Assembly (NCBI GenBank): GCA_027625915.1
Contig: JANTQA010000032.1
Coordinates: 10,912,001-10,976,000 of the forward strand
Direction of reading: 5' to 3'
Origin: Anaeramoeba flamelloides
Lineage: Eukaryota; Metamonada; Anaeramoebidae
Length of the DNA: 64,000 nt
The position numbers were made by a program, and so were the translations under genes. The notes beneath the pieces are model-generated. The model was given only the letters and a program-made list of their open reading frames with translations. It searched no databases and had not been told where the DNA came from. Shown in pieces: positions 1 through 11,371 of the stretch. Numbering within the stretch: the stretch's first letter is position 1; every line of letters begins with the position of its first letter.

Positions 1-25
1 AAAAAAAATAATAGTGAATAGCCCC

Positions 26-790
26 TTAAGGGATTAGCGTCACCATAGATTTGTCAATCATTAAAGTATGTTGTAATTAGGTGTAAATGGTATTAGTGCA
101 CCATGGCTCAAATAGTTTCTGTGGCTCCAAAAAATCTATTATAAATCTTATTGCACAATCAATTATTACATTTTTTATTAATGATCACTATTAAAAAAGT
201 TTCATTTTGAAAAAATTTTTTTTAATTCCTTTTCCAAATCTAAAAATAGAAACCCAAAATACAGTATTCTGGTATTACATAATTTAGATTTAGAACTTCC
301 AAAAGTAACTATTTTTAGAATTTTTTAATTTCAAAGATTCACTCAATAATAATCAACATAAAAGCACAAAGACTGATTGTTTTTGTTTGCTTTTGATAAA
401 GGTACTTTTAGCATCAAAATATTTCCATGATTTGAGAAATAATTCGTCAAAAAAATTTATTTGTTAATTATTTAATTGTTTAAAAAAAAACGAATTTTTT
501 AGTAACTAATCTACATTTCGCCACAAATTTAAGAAAGATATTTTGTGACTTTGTAGTCTGAATATTGAAAATTCAACCTTTAAATTTATGGCGAAATGCA
601 GATTTTATTCTGAAATTGTTGAGTTTTTTACTATTACATAGATCATTTTTAATTGATGAGATCAACAAATAATACTACTTGACTAATCGATTTTTTAGAG
701 ACATTTGAACCATGTAGCACTAATGTTGTTAAACCCAATAACAACATACTTTGTTCCTAGGCTTCTCCTTGGTAGAAGCTAATCCCTTAA
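26..790 (+). mobile_element. TTAA-bounded non-autonomous DNA element, family A, copy 1
   Basis: The element is bounded by TTAA on both sides (26-29 and 787-790). Its ends are imperfect inverted repeats: TTAAGGGATTAGC opens it and GCTAATCCCTTAA closes it, and the similarity continues inward for about 90 bp (both arms carry AAAGTATGTTGT and a motif around CATGG). A second copy in the same orientation lies at 24219-24972 and a decayed inverted copy at about 57525-58050. No coding sequence is seen inside, so it looks like a MITE. A TTAA target is typical of piggyBac-type transposases, but the tip differs from classical piggyBac tips, so the superfamily is inference. Confidence 0.8.
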
Positions 791-1258
791 GCAAAAGAAA
801 AGAAAAGAAAAGAATCTTGATTAATTAAAATCGGTTTTAAGGGTTTTGTTTTTGATTTTAAAGTGGTGCTGGGTGTATAAAAACAAAAAGAACTCAATTT
901 TTGAAACATATTGTTTTAAAATTACTTTGAATCCAATACTATTTAAAATTTGTGAAGTCAAAAATTGGGCCTATTGTTACTATATTCTATACAAATCTGA
1001 AATTTTTACTCTATTGCAAAAGAAGTTATTCAAAAAAGTATTTGAAAGTAAAAAGTTTTGAAAAAGTTTTTGTAATTTTTTGTAGTGAAAGGTTGAGATT
1101 TACCATCATTTTTTTCAGAATTTTTCAGAATCAATAAAAGACACATTAAGAGTTAATATCCTCTTTTAGAGAGATGGTTTGAAAAAAGAGGTGTAAGTCT
1201 TTTTGAAAAAAACTTGTTTTGGTGTAACTACAAATTGCTTTCTTTTTAAACAGATTTT
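791..1258. other. Intergenic, no gene seen
   Basis: It begins with a short AAAAG tandem repeat (about 793-815). The stretch 900-1040 resembles 20770-20890 (shared words such as TCTGAAATTTTCACTCTA with one or two changes), so it is probably an old dispersed repeat. Two short open frames here overlap each other and have no protein-like character. Confidence 0.4.
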
Positions 1259-1624
1259 TTACTGTCCCTCTCTATTGTCACAAGTTAATTAGTAAAAATA
1301 AAAAAAAAAATCGTACGAAGAACCTTCCCATGCTGGTAATTTTGAAATTAATTCTTGTTGGACATATTTTTTAATTAGCAAGTTTGTAGTTTTTAATCCT
1401 TCATTTGCATATCTGATTTTTCGTTGGATAACTTCACGTGCTTCTTCGTGATATGACAAAATACTCTCAAACGCCTGATCGATCTTTTTTGATTTGTTTG
1501 TTTTATAATTCTTTAGATTGGGAGCAGTTTCTTTAATTTTTTTAATGTAATCAAAATATTTGGTTTCTTCTTTGTAAAGATCTTTGCAAGATTTGTCAAG
1601 TGACTCTGAAAGCTCTTGGTTCAT
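1259..1624 (-). CDS. Unrecognised small helical protein, one 45-nt intron
   Basis: The ATG at 1624 opens a 106-residue frame rich in Lys, Glu and Ser that reads as amphipathic helices (for example SLDKSCKDLYKEETKYF and EEAREVIQRKIRYANEGL), ending in KLPAWEGSS. Reading straight on gives an implausible aromatic tail encoded by a poly-A tract. Splicing a 45-nt intron (donor GTACGA at 1316, branch-like TACTAAT, acceptor AATAG ending at 1272) gives a short end SEGQ and a stop at 1259-1261; exons of 308 and 13 nt sum to a multiple of three. I do not recognise the family. The ISKLPAW segment faintly recalls the end of IMD/BAR helical domains, and the helices faintly recall ING N-termini, but neither is secure. 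The intron and function are inference; the open frame is seen. Confidence 0.5.
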
Positions 1625-2289
1625 TCTTTGGAGAAATTAGGTTGTATCAAGGGCAAAGAAAACAAAATAAAAAAATTCAAAAAGTGAAAATCAAAAAAAA
1701 TGAATAAAGAGGAAAGTAAATACTTAAAAAAAACTCTAAACTTTTACCAAGCTTTTTACTTTTACATCAATTTTGTCCTTTAAAAGTGTTGGAGAGTGTT
1801 TAAAATGTTTGAGATTGTCTTCAAGTGTTGAAAGGTTGAAAAGACTCGGAACTTTTACTATTTGTTGCAAAATAAAAAGATCAAAATTTTCATTCAACTT
1901 TCCGAAAATAGAGATTGTTTGAAATCATATGAAACATTTTGAATTTTTAATAATCTGAAAATCAGCTTAAATTATGAATTACTCTCTTTTAGAATTGAGT
2001 TGCTTTTTATTGTTTGATATTAATTCTTGAGAGATTTGTGTTTTTTTATCGGAAAATGGAATGAAAATTTTGATCTTTTTATTTTGCAATTAAAGGTATA
2101 AACGGAATGAGAATTTATGTTGTCTAAAAGTAAATTAAAGCTCTCACTCAGAGATTTTCAGTTAAAATTTTCTTTCTTGGTTTGGTCAATTTCTTATTTG
2201 TTTAAGATAGCTATATATTGTTTTTTGACTTCACTAAAAGTCATTTGTGTGGATATTAGAATTGGTTTTATAATAAAAATTTTTTTTAT
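1625..2289. other. Intergenic, holds a small foldback
   Basis: There is no gene here. The middle is occupied by the inverted repeat at 1863-2102. Part of it resembles 41030-41090 (TTTCATTCAGCTTTCC against TTTTCATTCAACTTTCC), so the foldback arm is dispersed. Confidence 0.4.
1863..2102. repeat. Foldback (inverted repeat, ~40-bp arms)
   Basis: The left arm near 1867-1912 (TTGCAAAATAAAAAGATCAA...) is the reverse complement of the right arm near 2047-2092 (...TTGATCTTTTTATTTTGCAA) with few mismatches. The arms are separated by about 140 bp with no coding content. It is probably a small MITE. Confidence 0.6.
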
Positions 2290-3610
2290 TTTAAGGGGGT
2301 TAATAGATTTTTCAAATTTTTAGTGTCACCATTTATGTGAAACTGAATTCTTCAAATCATTTCTTTAGCTAAATAAATTGACGTTTTCAGAAATATGCGA
2401 GTGAAATTTATCCAAGTATAATATATTTATATACCAATTAAAAACAGGTAATTCAAAAATGAATATAATTGATCAAGTAAAAATAAAAAAATCATTTATT
2501 TCATGATCTTAAATCTAAAATTTGATACAATTACTCCTTCTTTAATTTGTTTTTATTTTTAATTCTGAAATGGAGAAAATTTTTTATTGGAAAATTTTTG
2601 ATTAACAAATTACTTCTTACTTTGAAAGAATTTCCTAAAATCAATTTTTAAAATCCTATTTTCATTAAATTCATCAAATTCCTTATTACGATGCAGAAAA
2701 TATGGTATTTTTTGAATACTTTCTTCAGAAATAAAGATTTATTGGGTGTGTTTGTTCGATTTTTTAATAATTTATTTTCCATTAAAATGGGAAACTCAAA
2801 ATAATTCTGAATCTTGATTGACTTTTTTTTGAAATTTTACTTTTTTTTGGGTTGAATCTTTTGTAGTTTTTTATGTTGATTTCGAGAATTCAATCTCTTT
2901 CACTTTAATCTTTGAAATAGTATTCTTTATTTTGGTCTAACATTTTTTAAAATATTTGAAATAGAATTTTGAAAGCAAATTAGAAAAAAAATATCCATTG
3001 TAAAATAATAATAAAGAGTAACGGGGTCAGAAATTTAAGATAATCAATTGTTTAGATTCATACAAGTAAAGAAGATAAAGAAAATAAATCTTCATAAATA
3101 AGCTTTTATTTTTTTTTTTTTTTTTTGATTTCAATAAATTTATTTTGAAAGGTGATCTTTTTTCTTGTATCTTCAAATAGAAAAGATTTGTTTCAAATTG
3201 TACACCCTCTAGGGTCTATTTTTATTTTTATTACTATTCTTATGATTAATGTCAAGCGTTCTCATATACATATTTTTAGATCCAAAACATAATTTAAAAA
3301 AAACCAAAAATAGAATCAAAAAAAAAATGTTCATAAAATTCAACAATTTAAATATTCAACTTTGAATTACTTTTATTCTTTAAACAAATAGAGTAATGTA
3401 TGTATTATTTTGTTTTGGCATTTCCAATATCTGGTGACAAACAAAAATTCTTTTTCAGTAGGATTGGTACATTTTAAAAGTTTTCAAATAGTAAAATGTG
3501 CCTACTTCCTTAAATTATTTTAAGAGTTGTTTAACCCTTTATTTTTCCTACCTTCAAAAATATTTTTGTTAGAAATTTTTTAAGGGGTAAGCTAAAAATA
3601 AATCAAATTT
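2290..3610 (-). mobile_element. Decayed copy of the 1.4-kb foldback element (family E)
   Basis: Long stretches match the reverse complement of 26397-27855. Examples are the ATTGGTATATAAATATTATAC motif (rc near 2415-2440), the block around GATCATGAAATAAAT (rc near 2500), the poly-T/AATTCTTTCGAAATAGG block near 2620-2640, and the TGGTACATTTTA motif near 3465. The terminal arm near 3440-3610 is strongly diverged. It is non-coding and boundaries are approximate. Confidence 0.55.
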
Positions 3611-4942
3611 TTCACTTTTTACCATTTTAAAAAAAGATCTGGAAATAGAATTCTATATTTTGTCTGTTCTTCTTTGTTTTTTAAGTTGAAAGAACTTTTT
3701 GAAGAAGAATATAATATTATTTTCAACTGTAAAATAAAAAACTACAATAAAATAAAAGCTAAATTTTTATTATTATCTACTTTGTTAAATGTTAATTTTT
3801 TTGCCTTTATTCCTATCTTGGTATTCTTTTATGGTATTTTATTTTATGTTTAATATTTTTTTAATAATTTTTTTGAAAGGATGGAAACTTTAAATTGGGA
3901 AAATAAAATAAAAATACTAAATAAATAAAAAAAAAAAAGTAGTTTTCTAAGTTAATAGAAAAATAAAATAAAAGTTAAATTGATAACTTCATATATTCCG
4001 GTCTTTATTGAATTTATTATACTTCAAATTTTAAAAAATCAGTAGTTTTTCAGGTAATATTTTTGTTGAATTCGAATTACGAAACATTCATTCAATATTA
4101 TATTTTTTATAAGATGTCTTCATGTCAAATATATTTTTCAAAGAAAAGAAGCAATTAAAATTATTACCCTTCCCAATTTCATTAAAAAAATATGGAAATC
4201 AAAAAATGGAGGAATATCTTTTGATTTTTTCATGGTATTTTCTTTTTCTAATTGACATTTTAAATCAAATTAAGATTTTATTTCAAAATATTTTATTTTA
4301 TTTTGTAATAAAAATTATGGGAAATCCTGATTTTTTTGTGTTGGTTCTAAATCACAACTGGGAAATTTTTTTTAAAAATAATCCCTATATTTTGTATTTT
4401 TCAAATAGATTCACATAATAAACATTATTATACATAAAAATTTTGAAACAGTTTGCAACTTTATGAGATATTAATGAGAATTGGAAAAAAATATGAAAAT
4501 TTTCAGTAATATTTTTTTCGTAATTAATTGTTGAATTTTTTAAATATTTATAATTGACTTGGTGGAGATATTATTTGAATATATTTTTTTAATAGTCTAA
4601 AAAGGTTTATATTTTTCAATTTTAAAATAAAATAAAATATTTCTTTCAAAAGTTGTCACGAAATTAAATTGAAAAACTGATTTTTTTTCTTTTTTTGGAA
4701 TATTTTTTATCATTTTATTTTATATATATATATATGATTGAATTTTAATATACATTCCTGTTTTAATTCTCCGAAATGTTTAATAATTTTGGATTTTTTC
4801 TTTCTAAGTGTCCAATCTAAAGTTCATACATGTCAATTAATTTCAAAAAAATAAAACAATAATATAGGCTTTGGTTGTAAAAGTCAGGAATTTTGAAAAA
4901 GGGTGGTATTCAAATCTTACTTGGTTGAATAGATATCTTTTC
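3611..4942. other. AT-rich intergenic, no gene supported
   Basis: Only A/T-rich sequence with homopolymer runs and a short TA repeat near 4720 is seen. A 98-codon open frame at 4122-4418 has the hydrophobic/Phe-Ile-Lys composition expected of random AT-rich DNA, and a frame of that length is expected about once by chance in a window of this composition. Confidence 0.4.
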
Positions 4943-5767
4943 TTAAGGGGGTAGCTACATCATAAGACAAGATAAAAATTTTTAGAGGGATGAGATAAGA
5001 GTATTTTATTTTTGGGTGTATGATCGTAGATTCTCTAAAAAATTTTTTTTAAAAATTATTTGATATTTTTTTTTTTATTAAAAAAAAAAAAGAGAGAGAT
5101 AAGAATTGATAAAATTGGTTTAATTTTTATTGTTTTTAATAATGAAGATTTTTCTTGGGGGGGAGATAATTTTTGATTCTTAGAATAAAAGTTATGGAGA
5201 TTATGTGGTTTAATATTTGATACAATATATTCATATTCACTTCTCCAATTTCATCAAATCCAAATGTTTAAAACCCTAACGATATATTTTTTGGGATAAT
5301 TATTATTTTTTTGGAATCCTTCTAGCTATTAAAGCACTCTACGCCTTTCCTTTTGTGATTCTCTCAATTGTAATCTTGTTGTTATTTTTAAACACAATCC
5401 ATTTGTCCCAAATCTAACTGGTAAAAAAATCTTTCTTATTGCTTTTGCTTTCATGAAAAAAAAAATTCAAAAATGATGAAACTATAAAAAATGAAAAATT
5501 TAAATTCCACCATAGAAAGTTGAGAGTAGGATAGAAGATAAGTTATTCAACATTCAAAACACTATGTTAAGCAATACAGTTCAACATTCTATATGGTAAT
5601 TTCTTTAAGACTTTTGAAGAAAAAAACTTTTAAAAAATCTAATCGATGAAGTACTTTAAATAATAAAAATCCGAAAGTTACAACCTAAGTAAAAAATGTA
5701 ATTTTCTGATCCTCTTCAATATTGAAAAAAATTGAAAAATTTTCCTTTACTGTGGCTACTCACTTAA
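4943..5767 (+). mobile_element. TTAA-bounded DNA element, family B, copy 1
   Basis: It is bounded by TTAA at 4943-4946 and 5764-5767. The left tip TTAAGGGGGTAGCTAC and the reverse complement of the right tip (TTAAGTGAGTAGCCAC) are imperfect inverted repeats. An inverted second copy lies at 9076-10465. Internal landmarks shared by both copies include a pair of inverted short words around CAACATTCTAT and GATCCTCTTC. No transposase frame is visible. Confidence 0.75.
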
Positions 5768-5940
5768 AGGACTAAACTCTATTAAATGTTTGACCTGAAT
5801 TTAATCGAGATTGAGAAAAATTTTTCCTAATTACTTAGGTTTTAAAGACCATGTTTATTTTCATATTAAACATATTTCAAGATAAGGAATACATATTTAG
5901 ATATTAGTCAAAAAAAAAATAATTGAGACTAGTCTCTTAA
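5764..5940 (+). mobile_element. 177-bp TTAA MITE, family C, copy 1
   Basis: It starts at the TTAA that closes the family B element and ends at TTAA 5937-5940. Tips TTAAAGGACTAAACTCTATTAA and the reverse complement of the right end (TTAAGAGACTAGTCTCAATTA) are inverted repeats. The copy at 10462-10639 is about 80% identical by eye and also abuts a family B element. Non-coding. Confidence 0.75.
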
Positions 5941-6050
5941 TTTCATCAAATCATCCAAACTTTTAATAAAATAATTTATACAAGATGTATTACTGAAATC
6001 CAATGTGTAGTACGTTTTAATTTTAATTTTCAGATTTTATTTGTTCGTTG

Positions 6051-6416
6051 TAAACACTTTTTCAAAAATTGTGACTCATCTGAAATAATAAATTGAAAAA
6101 AAAAAAAATTATCCTTTAGTATTCAAGAACAATTAATAACTAAATATGATTTGTAATTCACTTTTAAATCATTCTAAATATATAAAAGCCTGATATATTA
6201 AAAATTAATAAAAATAAAACCAAAAACTAAAAAAAAGTGAGTCACAATTTGTGAAATGAGCATTACCGATTTTTTATTACTGAAGTATCACTGAAAAAAA
6301 GCTTAACAACAAGATTTTTTATGAATAATTAAATCCATTTTCAAAGACATTACATAGTCGAAATTTTCTTAGTGATTATTTGTATTTTCGAAGATCTCTT
6401 TTTTTTTTCCACATGA

Positions 6417-6477
<61 letters not shown>

Positions 6478-6669
6478 AATTAAAAAAAAAAGAAAAACAA
6501 AAGAAATAGAAAAATTTGAAAAAGCAAAACTAAAATTTGCAAAATTAGAAAAAATGATACTGATCCAAAAATTTGAAAATATTTTTTTGGTAAAGAATAC
6601 TGGAATAAACCCTCAAAACAACTCCCATTAACATTATAAAGTGAGTCAAAATTTATGAAAAATAGTTTA
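6051..6669 (+). mobile_element. TA-bounded element of the TAAACTCTTTTTCA group (620-bp class), copy 1
   Basis: Its ends are inverted: TAAACACTTTTTCAAAAATT with GTGACTCA at the left, and the complement of GAGTCAAAATTTATG with AAAAATAGTTTA at the right. Both ends include TA. A second GTGAGTCACAATT motif lies inside, near 6235. The centre holds a pure A tract of about 54 (6422-6475). Further copies are at 31130-31793, 34117-34709 and 49220-49762. No coding sequence. Confidence 0.75.
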
Positions 6670-6989
6670 TTTGTGTGAAGAGTAGTATTTATTTATGGGA
6701 AAATTAATCAATTAACTGGGTTATTATACTTTTGTACTAATATTATTTTCCCATTAAAAAATGAAAATTTTTTGTTCAAATTCCCCATAATATTTTTCTC
6801 TGTTTATAAGTCGAAGAAAATCCAAAGATCTTTTACAACCTCGTTTAGATTTGATATTTTTAGACTAGAAAGTAAACTACTTATTTAACTCTAAGAAAAA
6901 ATTTTTACTCTCCTAAATTGATTGTAACAGATATAATAAATATTCATTTTGGAAATGAAACAAAAATTTATATATATATATTTTTTTTA

Positions 6990-8330
6990 TTAATGAAAAA
7001 GTGTAAATTACACTCTAGTTGCCCTTAGACTTGAATCCCCTTTCAGGAATTTAAGCGTACAATCATAGATTTCACGATTATTAATTAATGAAAAAACTTT
7101 CAAACTGTCTTGATTTGTAATTAATTCATTAAGATTTATTGTTTTTAATTTATTATGAAATATTAATCTATCTTTTTCATGGGAAATCATAGTATAAAAA
7201 ATATGATCAATATTTTCGATTATTTCTTTCTGTTTATATGTTAATTATAAAGGACAAAATTTATTTGAATTTTTATCGATTACATAGTAGTATCTATTTA
7301 AGCAGTTGGTAAACGATCTAAATTTTAGGATTGTTGAACTTGATGATAACTTAAATATTTTTGTGTTTTAAATAAATGATTTTGATTTTTAATTATTGTG
7401 AAATAATTTTGTGGAATGTCGTCAAGTGCCATAGAAGTTCCAAAATTCAAAAGAATTGATTAAAATAAAAGATTTTTCTCAATTCTTTTGAATTCTTGAA
7501 AAGATCCGTTAGTTTTTTTTTTTTTTTTTTTTTGAAGTGTTCTAGGTTTTTTTGATGTTTTCTGTTTTATTTGGAAAATCTATTGATTTTCATGAGGTTT
7601 TTTTGAGTTTTCTGTTTATTCGGAAAATCAATGTATTTTTTTTAGGTTTTTTTGAGGTTTCCATTTATTTGTTAAGTGTTCTGTGGCTTTTTGATGTTTC
7701 ATATTGTATATGTGGAAAATCAGAGTTTTTTTTGAGGTTTTCAAAAAGTAAAAAAAACCTAGAACACTTCACAAATAAATAGAAACCTCAAAAAAACCTC
7801 ATGAAAATCAATAGATTTTCCGAATAAACAGAAAACTCAAAAAAACCTCATGAAAATCAATAGATTTTCTAAATAAAACAGAAAACATCAAAAAAAACCT
7901 AGAACACTTCAAAAAAAAAAAAAAAAAAAAAACCTAACAAAAATCCATCGATTTTCCAAATAAACAGAAAACTCAAGAAATCCTAACGACACTTCCAACT
8001 TTTGGAATTCAGCAACTCATTAAATGTATACTTATATATTTCATTTTTCATTTATTTTTAATCTTTTAAATGACAGTTGATTTTATTATTTATTCTTTGA
8101 TTAAATTTTATTAATTTTACCAAATAAGGAAGTGATAAATTTCCTAATTTATTTTTGAATTTAAATTTCTTTTTATTTGCTGAAATTATCATATTTTCAA
8201 TTTTTAATTCTGTTTTGTAAATAAGAATTGGTGTGTTTCTGTTTATTTTTAAAAAATTTTCATTTATTAATTGGAAAATAACAGTAATACTAAAAACTGA
8301 CCTCAATTAAAACCTAATTGAAGAATTAAT
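6990..8330 (-). mobile_element. LINE (non-LTR) 3' fragment, split by a foldback
   Basis: On the minus strand, 8306-8058 encodes a segment with NTPILIYKTELKIENMIIS that matches the plus-strand LINE at 42290-42370 (NKPILIHKKKIKIENMLIS). The segment 7190-7008 encodes the element's C-terminus (DSLKVFSLINNREIYD, then LKFLKG and TRV with a stop). The 3' end reads AGAGTGTAATTTACACTT followed by AT-rich sequence. The same C-terminus recurs at 30.2, 43.9, 45.1 and 56.5 kb. The two halves are separated by the foldback at 7440-8010. The fragment is decayed and 5' truncated. Confidence 0.7.
7440..8010. repeat. Foldback element with tandem subrepeats
   Basis: The left arm (about 7500-7740) and right arm (about 7750-7990) are inverted copies. 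They are built from repeats of a unit of about 50 bp containing AGGTTTTTTTGAGTTTTCTG and GGAAAATCAATAGATTTTCATG. Poly-T (7508-7529) and poly-A (7911-7932) sit at matching outer positions. A shorter relative lies at 42620-42840 inside another LINE copy. Non-coding. Confidence 0.75.
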
Positions 8331-8442
8331 AAATTAGTTTCTTCTTATGTGTATTTCTAAGGGGCTGCTTAGTGAGTTTTTTAAGGAAGAACAAAAAAAT
8401 AAAAAACAAAAAAACTTACTTTTTGCACAAAAAAAAAATATA

Positions 8443-8932
8443 TAGTAGGGAAAAAAATACCGGACTTGAAAAAAATCCCTGACAAGATTTTTAATTGTGA
8501 GTATTAGTAAAATTTTTGTCTAATTTCAATGAAATCCATATTATAACTAACCAATTTTTTTATGAGATTAGTAATAAACCTACCTAAAGTCCATCAAAGT
8601 AAGGTGTCTCTAGAATACTCGAGTAATTGTTTGATAGCCTATGTTGATCAACTTTTTTTGAAAAACAATTGAGTTTTATAGAGGCTTACTAGAGTTTGGA
8701 AAATGATATTTTAACTTCTTGTTTTATTGATTGGTTGAATGGTGTTTTGAACAAGTGTGATTTCATCAATCATCATTCTAATAAGTGGGGGAGTTATAAT
8801 TGAAAAAGTTCGATTCTTAAAAAAAGGATTTGATTGTAAATAAATGAAATTACACAATCATTTTACTAATATTCACAATTAAAAATCTTGTCAGGGATTT
8901 TTTTCACGTCAGGTATTTTTTTCACTAATCTA
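8443..8932. mobile_element. TA-bounded MITE with ~70-bp inverted ends
   Basis: The left end (TATAGTAGG, then AAAAAAATACCGGACTTG, AAAAATCCCTGACAAG) is inverted at the right end (CTTGTCAGGGATTTTTTTCA ... TACC ... AATCTA). The arms stay similar for about 70 bp. The interior is non-coding. Only one copy was noticed in this window. Confidence 0.75.
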
Positions 8933-9075
8933 CTTTAATCTTTGGATCAACGATCGTTTGGGTCTGAAATAAAATACAAGTATAAGATTTGTGGTTTATC
9001 TGAAGAAGAAGTTTCGAACGTACATCCTTAAAACATCATTTTTTACACTTGTGTTGTGGTTCAGTCAAGATCTTG

Positions 9076-10465
9076 TTAAGGGAGTAGCCACGGTAAAGAA
9101 AAATTTTTCACTTTTTTGCAATTCTGAAGAGGATCAGAAAATAACATTTTTTACTCTGGTTGTACCTCATTAATTTTTATTTATTTAAAGTACTTCATTC
9201 ATTAGATTTTTTAAATTTTTTTTTTCAATGTCTCAAAGAAATTGCCACAATAGAATGTTGAGTTGAATTGCAAAAAATAGTGTTTTGAATGTCGAATAAC
9301 TTATCTTTTATCCTTCTCTCAACATTCTATTGTGGCATTTAATTTTTTCATTTTTTTTATTTCATCATTTTTGAGATTTTTTTAATCTCCTGACAAGATA
9401 AAGCAATTAGAAATATTTTTTTATTAGTGGCATTTGGGATTAATGGATTTTGTTTAAAAATAACAACAACATTACAATTGAAAGAATCATAAAAGGAAAC
9501 ATAAATGGGACTTAAATAGCTAGAAGATTTCCAAAATTAGAATAATTAAGTCAAATTATTACTTGCTAGGATTTTAAATCGTTGGGTTTAGTGGAATTGG
9601 AGAAGTGAATATGATTATATGTTATCAAAGTCTAAACCACAAAATAGCCATAAGTTTTATTCAAAGAATCTGAAATTATCTTCTCCCAAAAAAAAAACTA
9701 AACCCCATTCCAAAAATTTGGACACATCTAAAATCAAAAATAGGAAAACAAAAACTCAATTTATTATATTTTCCCAAACGTAATATAAAACCATATTTAA
9801 GTAACATAGTATTAATGGTTTTTTAAGTAATCATTTTCATCCAGAGATAAGAAAACAATATAAAATAAAAAATCAAAACAAGTCTATCCAAAATAAGGAA
9901 ACGAGCTGAAATGAAAGAGTTTGAACAAAAAATATATTGGTAGATTTGTTAAAATTACACCAACAATGGTTGATCTATCAAATGATAAGATACCATGCAC
10001 CGGTTGTATGTGGATTTTTCAATTTTTGACACTCAACACTAACATTCTATCAACCATCTATAAAAAATTTTCAGATCTAACTAAACAGATTAAGTAACTG
10101 AAAAATTGAAAATGAAAACAAAAACAAAAAAGACAAAAAATGAAATAGTTTGTTGAATTAAAATTAATTTCGAATTGGACGTAAATCATGTTATTGTTAT
10201 TTTTCCAACTGTTTAAAATATGTCCAAATTAATGGAATTAAGTTTATTTTAATAAAAAAATAATAAAAAAAAAATAATAATAAAAACTATTTTATCAATT
10301 TAATCTCAATTTTTTTATTGTTGAACATTACTAAAAAAAAAATAACAAATAATTTTTTTAAAAAAATTTTTAGAGAATCTACGATCACACGCCACTAAAA
10401 TAAAATGTTCTTATCTCATCTCTCTCAAATTTTTATCATGTCTTATGGTGTAGCTACTCCCTTAA
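9076..10465 (-). mobile_element. TTAA-bounded element, family B, copy 2 (inverted, longer)
   Basis: It is the inverse of the 4943-5767 element: TTAAGGGAGTAGCCACGG at 9076 and TAGCTACTCCCTTAA ending at 10465. The outer ~650 bp on the left and ~110 bp on the right match copy 1. The extra ~550 bp (about 9720-10300) resembles the repeats at 12985-13530 and 14280-15030 (GATCTATCAAATG near a FRT-like GATCGATCAAATGG word), so it appears to be an internal insertion or an alternative internal sequence. The 60-codon frame inside is not protein-like. Confidence 0.7.
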
Positions 10466-10639
10466 GGGACTAATCTCTATTAAATCTTTTTAACTAAATT
10501 TAATAGATATTGAGATAATTTTTTGCCAATTACTTTAATTTGAAAACCCGTTTATTTTCAATATTAAATCTATTTCAAGATAAGGAGTCCTTATTTAGAA
10601 ATTGGTCAAAAAAAAAATTAATAGAGACTAGTCCCTTAA
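10462..10639 (+). mobile_element. TTAA MITE, family C, copy 2
   Basis: It shares TTAA 10462-10465 with the adjoining family B element and ends at TTAA 10636-10639. Tips TTAAGGGACTAATCTC and the reverse complement of GACTAGTCCCTTAA are inverted repeats. It has the same orientation as copy 1 although the adjoining B element is inverted relative to copy 1. Confidence 0.8.
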
Positions 10640-11131
10640 AAGAGATTTTTTTTTTTTTCTTGTTGGAGAAGAGCAAAAGATCTTTATATTTTCAATTAAA
10701 GACAAATAACCGTTAAAAAAAGACTAAATAATGGGGTGGTGTATTGTTTGTAACCTAAAAAGGTATTGTTCGAATTTTAAACCTGTTTCTCGGAAAAAAG
10801 AAAAAATCTTTTGAAAATAAGCAAAAAAAAAAAAGAAGGATTGAAAAAAAATAAAAAAAAGAAAGGTGTTGTGTTTTTTACTTTTTTGGTGATACGAAGA
10901 CGACGAACAAAAAAGTAATATTTTGTTTATTTGTGTTTTGAAGTTTTTTTTGTTAATTGTCCATTTTATTAAAAGACTATTAAAAATTCAAAGAAAAAAA
11001 GTTTTGTTTTTGTTGTTTGACAAGCCTTTAAATCATGCCAAAGAAAGATAAGTTTTAATTTTTGCCTTTCTCTCGCATTTGCTTTAAATAAGGAGAGAGA
11101 GAAAAAGAGAAATTAAAGACGAACGATCAGC
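10640..11131. other. Intergenic between family C MITE and TMEM258
   Basis: A/T tracts and short GA-rich runs only. It should include the 3' untranslated region and polyadenylation site of the minus-strand TMEM258 gene, but no distinct signal can be picked out in such AT-rich sequence. Confidence 0.35.
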
Positions 11132-11371
11132 CTACGGGAACACTTTCGACCAGAGGAAGAGGAAAAGCGAACCAAACCCACAAAAGGCGCTTGCAAAAAC
11201 AGCCAAGGACATTTGCAATTTGAGTGTTCGTGTTGCCTTGCTGCCAACAAACGAAATTGAAACAAGAAGTATGGATGTCATGATCCCAAGTGTCATGAAA
11301 ATTAGTGCAAAGACAGGGTGAAGCGAGGGTGGTACAAAGGCTGAAAAGGGAACAAATTCTGTTGTTGACAT
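11132..11371 (-). CDS. TMEM258 / OST5 subunit of oligosaccharyltransferase
   Basis: This intronless 79-residue protein has the length of human TMEM258 (79). It shares the family layout: a short N-terminus with FVPPSLHPVFALIFMTLGI, a first membrane segment (about residues 18-40), a short polar loop with KATRTLKLQMSLAVFAS, and a second membrane segment (about 52-75) containing CGFGSLFLFLWSKV, which parallels MGFGVLFLLLWVGI of the human protein. The family is a small hairpin membrane subunit of the ER oligosaccharyltransferase complex (OST5 in yeast), needed for N-glycosylation. The gene is flanked by transposons on one side and the tRNA gene on the other. Base composition is clearly richer in G+C than the surroundings, as expected of a conserved coding exon. 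Identification is by motif and length only. Confidence 0.85.
   Translation of the reverse strand: MSTTEFVPFSAFVPPSLHPVFALIFMTLGIMTSILLVSISFVGSKATRTLKLQMSLAVFASAFCGFGSLFLFLWSKVFP

Noticed and set aside
4122-4418. 98-codon frame with hydrophobic segments
   Set aside because: Length is about what chance allows once per window at this base composition, and the composition is that of random AT-rich DNA.
8991-9173. 60-codon frame near 9 kb
   Set aside because: It spans the border of the family B element and flanking sequence, with no protein-like composition.
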